This document shows, in pieces, positions 1 to 5,462 of a DNA stretch of 5,462 bases. The notes beneath the pieces are model-generated. The model saw only the letters and a list, made by a program, of their open reading frames with translations. It made no database searches and was not told the origin of the DNA. Made by a program: the position numbers and the translations under genes. The stretch is from assembly GCA_009926525.1 (NCBI GenBank), contig RFOR01000049.1:1-5462 (forward strand), in the 5' to 3' direction. The DNA comes from Methylophilaceae bacterium (lineage in GTDB: Bacteria > Pseudomonadota > Gammaproteobacteria > Burkholderiales > Methylophilaceae). The stretch's first letter is position 1. Every line of letters begins with the position of its first letter.

Positions 1-3000
1 ACTAGACGTTGTTTACCCTTAGTATCTTTACCGAATGAAACAGTACCAGTCACCTCTGCAAGCAAACCTGCATCTTTTGGTGAACGCGCTTCGAACAATT
101 CAGCTACACGTGGCAAGCCCCCTGTAATGTCGCGGGTCTTAGATGACTCTTGTGGGATACGTGCTAGCACTTCACCCACGCCAACTTCTTGGCCATCTTT
201 GACAGTAATAATACATCCCAATTGGAATGTAATGTTGACTGAAACGTCGCCGCCAGCAATCTTCACTTCATTTCCGTTGGCATCCAACAATTTAACTTGC
301 GGACGTAAGCCCTTAGTTTGACCAGCACGCTGTTTCGGATCAATCACCACCAATGAAGATAAACCTGTCACTTCATCGATTTGTTTAGCAACAGTGATAC
401 CTTCTTCAACGTTTTCAAACTTAATGCGACCTGCGTACTCAGTAATGATCGGACGAGTATGCGGATCCCACGTTGCAACGGCCTGACCAGCCTTAATTGG
501 CTTGCCATCGGTAATTACAAGCGTTGCGCCGTAAGGCACTTTATGACGCTCGCGTTCACGACCGTTATCATCTTGAATAATCGCTTCACCATTACGTGAA
601 ATTACCACTTGTTCATTACGTGCGTTGGTTACATAACGCATCGTTGAGCTAAAGCGAAGGATACCGTTTGATTTACTTTCAACTTGGCTCACAGAAGCAG
701 CACGAGATACCGCACCACCGATGTGGAATGTACGCATAGTCAACTGAGTACCTGGCTCACCAATAGATTGCGCTGCAATCACACCAACAGCTTCACCCAT
801 GTTAATCAACTTACCTCGACCTAAGTCACGACCGTAACATTTCGCACAAATACCATAACGAGTTTCGCAAGTCAGCGCTGTTCGCACTTTTACTTCATCA
901 ACACCTAAAGCATCGATGTGCTCAACTTCATCTTCTGTCAACAATGTCCCAGCTGGGTAAACCACTTCTTGATTTTCAGGGTTGATGATATCAAGCGCTG
1001 TTGTACGACCTAATATACGGTCATGTAATGGCTCAACAACCTCACCACCTTTAACAAGCGCTTTTGTTACCAAGCCATCGCTAGTACCGCAATCATGCTC
1101 AGTCACAACCAAGTCTTGTGTCACGTCAACTAAACGACGTGTCAGGTAACCTGAGTTCGCTGTTTTCAACGCAGTATCGGCAAGACCCTTACGAGCACCG
1201 TGGGTTGAGATAAAGTATTGCAGCACGTTCAAACCATCACGGAAGTTCGCAATAATTGGAGTTTCAATAATCGAACCATCTGGTTTTGCCATCAAACCGC
1301 GCATACCAGCAAGCTGTCTAACCTGAGCTGCAGAACCGCGGGCACCAGAGTCAGCCATCATGTAAATCGCGTTGAATGATTCTTGGCGTAATGCTTTACC
1401 ATCTTTGCCTTTCGCTACATTACCTGTAGCATCAAGCACGTTTTCTTCTTTCAATTGCTTCATCATAGCGTCAGCGACTTTATCGCCCGCACGACCCCAG
1501 ATATCCACAACCTTGTTATAACGCTCACCTTGTGTGACCAAACCAGAAACGTATTGATCTTCAATTTCTTTCACTTCAGCTTCAGCTGAAGCAATCAATT
1601 GACCTTTTTCTGGTGGAACCAACATGTCGTTAATGCTGATAGAAATACCTGCACGTGTCGCATAGGTGTAACCCATGCCCATGAGCTTATCAGCCAAAAT
1701 AACTGTTTCACGAATACCAACCTTACGGAAGCCAGAGTTAATCAAGCGTGAGATTTCTTTTTTCTTCAACGCTTTGTCAATCAAGCTAAATGGCAAGCCA
1801 GCCGGCATGATTTCTGATAACAATGCACGACCAACAGTTGTTTCGTAACGATTGATTTTCTCGTGTTTTGTACCATCTAAATCAAGGTCGTATTCTTTAA
1901 TACGTACAGTGATTTTCGCGTGCAAGTCGATTTGACCGCTGTCATAAACACGTTGAACTTCAGCCACGTTAGCGAAGCGCATGCCTTCGCCACGTGCCGC
2001 AACTTTTTCACGCGTCATGTAGTAAAGACCCAACACGATATCTTGTGAAGGCACAATAATTGGTTCGCCGTTTGCTGGAGAAAGCACGTTGTTTGAAGCA
2101 AGCATCAATGTGCGTGCTTCCATTTGCGCTTCCAAGCTCAATGGAACGTGAACCGCCATTTGGTCACCATCAAAGTCGGCGTTAAACGCAGCGCATACCA
2201 ATGGGTGCAATTGAATTGCCTTACCTTCGATCAACACTGGTTCAAATGCTTGAATACCTAAGCGGTGCAATGTAGGTGCACGGTTTAGTAATACTGGATG
2301 CTCGCGAATAACGTCTTCTAGAATATCCCATACTTCTGGACCTTCCTCTTCAACTTTTTTCTTCGCCGCTTTAATCGTTGTCGCCAAGCCCAACACTTCT
2401 AGCTTATGGAAAATGAATGGCTTGAACAACTCAAGTGCCATTTTCTTAGGTAGACCGCATTGGTGCAGTTTCAATTGCGGACCAACCACAATCACTGAAC
2501 GACCAGAATAATCCACGCGCTTACCAAGTAAGTTTTGACGGAAACGACCGCCTTTACCCTTGATCATGTCTGCAAGAGACTTCAATGGACGCTTGTTAGC
2601 ACCAGTCATCACTTTACCGCGACGACCGTTGTCTAATAATGAGTCCACAGCTTCTTGCAACATACGTTTTTCGTTACGTACAATAATTTCTGGTGCTTTT
2701 AACTCTAACAAGCGTTTTAGACGGTTGTTACGGTTAATCACGCGACGATATAAATCGTTCAAATCTGAAGTCGCAAAACGACCGCCATCCAATGGCACTA
2801 ACGGACGTAGCTCTGGTGGCAATACTGGCAATACTTCAAGAATCATCCACTCTGGCTTAATGCCAGATTTTTGGAATGCTTCTAGAACTTTCAAGCGTTT
2901 TGCAATTTTCTTGATTTTTGCTTCAGAACCAGTTGCGCCTAAATCTTGACGCAAGGTTTCAATTTCATTGTGCACATCCATTGTGCGGAGTAGTTCACGC

Positions 3001-3554
3001 ACAGCTTCAGCACCCATCACCGCATTGAACTCATCGCCGTACTCTTCAACTTTAGCGAGATAATCATCTTCTGTGAGCAATTGACCACGAGTAAGAGGTG
3101 TCATGCCTGGTTCAATCACAATGTATGCTTCAAAATAAAGCACACGTTCGATATCACGCAATGCAATATCAAGCACCATACCTAGACGGCTTGGTAAGCT
3201 CTTTAAGAACCAGATATGTGCAACTGGGCTAGCCAATTCAATGTGTGCCATACGTTCACGACGTACTTTTGACAAGGTGACTTCAACACCACATTTTTCA
3301 CAAATCACACCACGGTGTTTTAAGCGTTTGTATTTACCGCACAAGCACTCGTAATCTTTGATAGGGCCAAAGATTTTTGCGCAGAACAAACCATCACGCT
3401 CTGGCTTGAAGGTACGGTAATTAATGGTTTCTGGCTTTTTAACTTCACCATAGGACCATGAGCGAATTTTCTCAGGAGAAGCAAGCGCGATCTTAATCGC
3501 GTCAAATTCTTCTTCTTGAGTGACTTGCTTAAATAAGTCTAATAGAGCTTTCAT
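1..3554 (-). CDS. rpoC: DNA-directed RNA polymerase subunit beta' (3' end cut by window edge)
   Basis: This is the largest subunit of RNA polymerase and carries the catalytic centre for RNA synthesis. The window shows 1184 complete codons, against about 1400 residues in the family, so roughly 220 C-terminal residues are missing. No internal stop was found. Landmarks in order: zinc site 1, C70/C72/C85/C88 (3291-3347); clamp helices that bind sigma region 2, about residues 264-307; the Mg-binding NADFDGD at residues 458-464 (2163-2183), with D460, D462 and D464; the SGARGS F-loop segment from about residue 735; the bridge helix with K789, K797 and T798 (1161-1190); zinc site 2, C822/C896/C903/C906; and the trigger loop with M940, R941 and H944 (723-737). 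A long trigger-loop insertion of the proteobacterial SI3 type spans about residues 951-1139. The ATG at 3554 is chosen because an in-frame TAA lies directly upstream, a strong Shine-Dalgarno precedes it, and residue numbers match E. coli up to the active site. It follows rpoB by 39 nt, as an operon partner. All key residues are intact. Confidence 0.99.
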   Translation of the reverse strand, partial: MKALLDLFKQVTQEEEFDAIKIALASPEKIRSWSYGEVKKPETINYRTFKPERDGLFCAKIFGPIKDYECLCGKYKRLKHRGVICEKCGVEVTLSKVRRERMAHIELASPVAHIWFLKSLPSRLGMVLDIALRDIERVLYFEAYIVIEPGMTPLTRGQLLTEDDYLAKVEEYGDEFNAVMGAEAVRELLRTMDVHNEIETLRQDLGATGSEAKIKKIAKRLKVLEAFQKSGIKPEWMILEVLPVLPPELRPLVPLDGGRFATSDLNDLYRRVINRNNRLKRLLELKAPEIIVRNEKRMLQEAVDSLLDNGRRGKVMTGANKRPLKSLADMIKGKGGRFRQNLLGKRVDYSGRSVIVVGPQLKLHQCGLPKKMALELFKPFIFHKLEVLGLATTIKAAKKKVEEEGPEVWDILEDVIREHPVLLNRAPTLHRLGIQAFEPVLIEGKAIQLHPLVCAAFNADFDGDQMAVHVPLSLEAQMEARTLMLASNNVLSPANGEPIIVPSQDIVLGLYYMTREKVAARGEGMRFANVAEVQRVYDSGQIDLHAKITVRIKEYDLDLDGTKHEKINRYETTVGRALLSEIMPAGLPFSLIDKALKKKEISRLINSGFRKVGIRETVILADKLMGMGYTYATRAGISISINDMLVPPEKGQLIASAEAEVKEIEDQYVSGLVTQGERYNKVVDIWGRAGDKVADAMMKQLKEENVLDATGNVAKGKDGKALRQESFNAIYMMADSGARGSAAQVRQLAGMRGLMAKPDGSIIETPIIANFRDGLNVLQYFISTHGARKGLADTALKTANSGYLTRRLVDVTQDLVVTEHDCGTSDGLVTKALVKGGEVVEPLHDRILGRTTALDIINPENQEVVYPAGTLLTEDEVEHIDALGVDEVKVRTALTCETRYGICAKCYGRDLGRGKLINMGEAVGVIAAQSIGEPGTQLTMRTFHIGGAVSRAASVSQVESKSNGILRFSSTMRYVTNARNEQVVISRNGEAIIQDDNGRERERHKVPYGATLVITDGKPIKAGQAVATWDPHTRPIITEYAGRIKFENVEEGITVAKQIDEVTGLSSLVVIDPKQRAGQTKGLRPQVKLLDANGNEVKIAGGDVSVNITFQLGCIITVKDGQEVGVGEVLARIPQESSKTRDITGGLPRVAELFEARSPKDAGLLAEVTGTVSFGKDTKGKQRL

Positions 3555-3557
3555 TTA

Positions 3558-3566
3558 ATCTCCTTA
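3558..3566 (-). promoter_or_regulatory. Ribosome binding site of rpoC
   Basis: On the minus strand the sequence TAAGGAGAT lies just before the rpoC ATG. Its core AAGGAG (3560-3565) is a near-perfect match to the anti-Shine-Dalgarno end of 16S rRNA, with 5 nt (ATTAA) between core and start codon. Together with the in-frame TAA touching the ATG, this fixes the start of rpoC at 3554. Confidence 0.93.
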
Positions 3567-3568
3567 GT

Positions 3569-3582
3569 TTCGCTTGAGCGAA
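3569..3582 (-). other. Small stem-loop in the rpoB-rpoC gap
   Basis: In the transcript sense the sequence TTCGC-TCAA-GCGAA can fold into a 5-bp perfect stem with a 4-nt loop. It ends 2 nt before the TAAGGAG ribosome binding site of rpoC. It has no U-tract and the stem is short, so it is not an intrinsic terminator. It might modulate rpoC translation or mRNA processing between the two cistrons, but that is inference. A stem this short may also be chance. Confidence 0.4.
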
Positions 3583-3593
3583 TGCCTATACTG

Positions 3594-5462
3594 TTAGTTA
3601 CGATCAAGGTCGATATCGATAGCGAGTGAGCGAATTTCTTTCACCAACACGTTGAATGACTCTGGCATGCCAGCATCAATCTTATGTTCGCCCTTCACGA
3701 TATTTTCATAAACCTTGGTACGGCCGGAAACGTCATCAGACTTCACTGTGAGCATTTCTTGTAAGGTGTATGAAGCGCCATAAGCCTCCAATGCCCAGAC
3801 TTCCATCTCACCAAAGCGCTGACCACCGAATTGAGCTTTACCGCCCAATGGTTGTTGCGTAACCAAACTGTACGGACCTGTAGAACGCGCATGCATCTTG
3901 TCATCAACCAAGTGATGCAATTTCAATACATGCATATAACCCACAGTGACTGGACGCTCAAACGGATCACCAGTACGGCCATCAATCAATTGAACCTGTG
4001 TTTTACCAGCAGAGAACTTCAATTGTTTAGTACGTGGATCTTCATCTGGGAAAGCCAAATCAAGCATTGCTTTAATATCTAACTCGGTTGCACCGTCAAA
4101 TACTGGCGTTGCAAAAGGTACGCCGCGTTCTAGATTTTTCGCTAAGTCCAGCACTTCTTTATCAGACAATGACTTAATGTCTTCGCCTTTACCGTTGCTA
4201 TCGTTGTAGATTTGATCTAAGAACTTACGCACTTCTGAAACTTTAGCCTGAGTAGCAAGCATTTCACCAATGCGCATACCAAGACCCTTAGCAGCCCAAC
4301 CTAAGTGGGTTTCAAGAATCTGACCGATATTCATACGTGATGGAACGCCAAGTGGGTTCAACACGATATCCACCGGGGTACCGTCTGCCATGTGCGGCAT
4401 GTCTTCAACAGGAGCAATCTTAGAGATAACACCTTTGTTACCGTGACGACCAGCCATTTTATCGCCAGGCTGAATACGACGTTTAACAGCGATATAAACT
4501 TTCACCATTTTTTGAACGCCAGCTTGCAAATCATCGCCTTGGGTCAATTTACGTTTTTTCTCTTCAAAACGGCTATCGAACTCAACACGCGCTTGTGACA
4601 AGCTGTCTTTCAATTGTTCAAGTTGGCCCGCAGCCTCTTCATCAGCTAAACGAATATCAAACCAATCATAGCGACCAATGCCTTGCAGGTATTCTGCAGT
4701 CACTGTTTCACCTTTTTTCAGTTTGTTAGGGCCGCCAGTAGCAGCTTTACCTTCGATTAAGCGTTGAATACGACCGAATGCGTCATCTTCAACAATGCGC
4801 ATTTGGTCGGCCAAATCTTGTTTGTAATGGCCTAATTGGTCATCAATGATTTGTTGAGCACGGGTATCGCGGTCGATACCTTCGCGAGTGAACACTTGAA
4901 CGTCAATGACAGTGCCTGACATACCAGATGGCACGCGCAAGCTCGTATCTTTAACATCAGAAGCTTTTTCACCAAAAATCGCACGAAGTAGTTTTTCTTC
5001 TGGTGTAAGTTGTGTTTCACCTTTTGGCGTAACCTTACCAACCAATACATCACCAGCTTCAACTTCAGCACCGATGTAAATAATGCCTGATTCATCCAAA
5101 CGACCAAGCATACGCTCAGACAAGTTTGAAATATCACGTGTGATTTCTTCCGCACCTAACTTCGTATCACGAGCAACCACTGACAACTCTTCAATATGAA
5201 TTGAAGTGTAACGATCATCAGCTACAACGCGCTCTGAAATTAAGATCGAATCTTCGTAGTTATAACCATTCCATGGCATAAATGCGACGAGCATGTTTTG
5301 ACCAAGTGCTAATTCGCCCATGTCAGTTGATGCGCCATCGGCAATAACATCGCCGCGAGCTAATACATCACCTACATTCACTAAAGGACGTTGGTTAATA
5401 TTAGTGTTTTGGTTAGAACGTGTGTACTTAGTAAGATTGTAAATGTCCACACCCACTTCGCC
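3594..5462 (-). CDS. rpoB: DNA-directed RNA polymerase subunit beta (5' end cut by window edge)
   Basis: This is the second-largest subunit of core RNA polymerase. The window holds its last 622 codons plus TAA, equivalent to E. coli residues from about 744 to the C-terminus. Visible landmarks: NGYNYEDSI, with the acidic pair equal to E. coli E813/D814 (5250-5255); the flap and its tip helix LLRAIF (4974-4991), which contacts sigma region 4; a charged, helix-rich insertion (about 4536-4874) of the kind found in proteobacterial beta; the active-site KRRIQPGDK, whose lysines equal E. coli K1065 and K1073 (first lysine at 4482-4484); [10 protein letters not shown] near the C-terminus; and the conserved [19 protein letters not shown] and MPESFNVL blocks, which pack against beta'. 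The protein ends in DLDRN. The reading frame stays open to the window edge, so the GTG at 5454-5456 is an internal valine, not a start. The N-terminal half, including the rifampicin-binding cluster, is outside the window. No terminator is seen before rpoC, which fits co-transcription. Confidence 0.99.
   Translation of the reverse strand, partial: GEVGVDIYNLTKYTRSNQNTNINQRPLVNVGDVLARGDVIADGASTDMGELALGQNMLVAFMPWNGYNYEDSILISERVVADDRYTSIHIEELSVVARDTKLGAEEITRDISNLSERMLGRLDESGIIYIGAEVEAGDVLVGKVTPKGETQLTPEEKLLRAIFGEKASDVKDTSLRVPSGMSGTVIDVQVFTREGIDRDTRAQQIIDDQLGHYKQDLADQMRIVEDDAFGRIQRLIEGKAATGGPNKLKKGETVTAEYLQGIGRYDWFDIRLADEEAAGQLEQLKDSLSQARVEFDSRFEEKKRKLTQGDDLQAGVQKMVKVYIAVKRRIQPGDKMAGRHGNKGVISKIAPVEDMPHMADGTPVDIVLNPLGVPSRMNIGQILETHLGWAAKGLGMRIGEMLATQAKVSEVRKFLDQIYNDSNGKGEDIKSLSDKEVLDLAKNLERGVPFATPVFDGATELDIKAMLDLAFPDEDPRTKQLKFSAGKTQVQLIDGRTGDPFERPVTVGYMHVLKLHHLVDDKMHARSTGPYSLVTQQPLGGKAQFGGQRFGEMEVWALEAYGASYTLQEMLTVKSDDVSGRTKVYENIVKGEHKIDAGMPESFNVLVKEIRSLAIDIDLDRN

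Noticed and set aside
127..599. Two small plus-strand open frames (127-321 and 381-599)
   Set aside because: Both are antisense to the trigger-loop insertion of rpoC, where the minus-strand frame is continuous and recognisable. Neither shows a convincing start signal or known motif.
2560..2949. 129-codon plus-strand open frame antisense to rpoC
   Set aside because: It lies wholly within the conserved clamp-helix and upstream coding region of rpoC. The predicted protein is Arg/Ser/Asn-rich, with no recognisable motif and no ribosome binding site that I can see. It is a shadow of the rpoC frame.
3320..3505. 61-codon minus-strand open frame overlapping the start of rpoC
   Set aside because: It is out of frame with the zinc-site coding region of rpoC (C70/C72), which is fully explained by beta'.
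3555..3593. Intrinsic terminator between rpoB and rpoC
   Set aside because: The only hairpin in the gap has a 5-bp stem and is followed by the A/G-rich ribosome binding site rather than a U-tract, so it does not look like a terminator.
3831..4082. Plus-strand open frame of 83 codons antisense to the rpoB C-terminal region
   Set aside because: The complementary frame encodes highly conserved beta residues ([13 protein letters not shown] and upstream), which fully explains the sequence. The antisense product has no family features.
4392..4598. 68-codon plus-strand open frame antisense to rpoB
   Set aside because: It is opposite the invariant [18 protein letters not shown] active-site region of beta, so the sequence is constrained by the other strand.
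4832..5155. 107-codon minus-strand open frame overlapping rpoB in another frame
   Set aside because: It covers the flap-coding part of rpoB out of frame. The true frame gives conserved beta residues here, including the LLRAIFG flap tip helix, so this is a shadow despite Cys/Leu-rich stretches that mimic a membrane segment.
5454..5456. GTG as a possible start codon giving a 620-residue protein
   Set aside because: The codons upstream to the window edge (Gly-Glu) continue the conserved beta sequence in the same frame, so the GTG is an internal valine of a truncated rpoB.

Overview
The window holds two adjacent housekeeping genes on the minus strand: the 3' part of rpoB (RNA polymerase beta subunit) and, downstream of it, most of rpoC (beta' subunit). 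Both genes are cut by the window edges. rpoB enters at 5462 and stops at 3594. After a 39-nt gap, rpoC starts at 3554 and runs off at position 1. I translated the rpoC frame codon by codon and found no internal stop or frameshift. The rpoB frame is also open from edge to stop.

The organism is a proteobacterium, most likely a betaproteobacterium of moderate GC (roughly mid-40s percent by eye). The beta' numbering matches Escherichia coli exactly through the first zinc site (C70, C72, C85, C88) and the catalytic NADFDGD (458-464). It is then shifted by +8 at the second zinc site, bridge helix and trigger loop. Both subunits carry the large insertions usual in proteobacteria: one in the beta flap region, one in the beta' trigger loop. 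Phrases such as [18 protein letters not shown] in beta and [19 protein letters not shown] in beta' resemble betaproteobacterial sequences as I remember them. A low-GC family such as Methylophilaceae is a guess that I cannot test here.

Layout in transcription order (high to low coordinates): 5462-3594 is rpoB from about E. coli residue 744 to the C-terminus. 3593-3555 is the intergenic gap, with a small stem-loop and a strong Shine-Dalgarno sequence. 3554-1 is rpoC codons 1-1184 plus two bases of the next codon; roughly 220 C-terminal residues are missing. The rifampicin-resistance region of rpoB and the upstream rplKAJL genes, if present, lie outside the window.

The two products form the catalytic core of RNA polymerase. 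Beta supplies the flap, which binds sigma region 4, and basic residues near the active site. Beta' supplies the Mg-binding aspartates, bridge helix, trigger loop and clamp helices, the last of which bind sigma region 2. I found no mobile element, RNA gene, CRISPR array, accessory gene or new system. The findings are small sequence curiosities and should be read as such.
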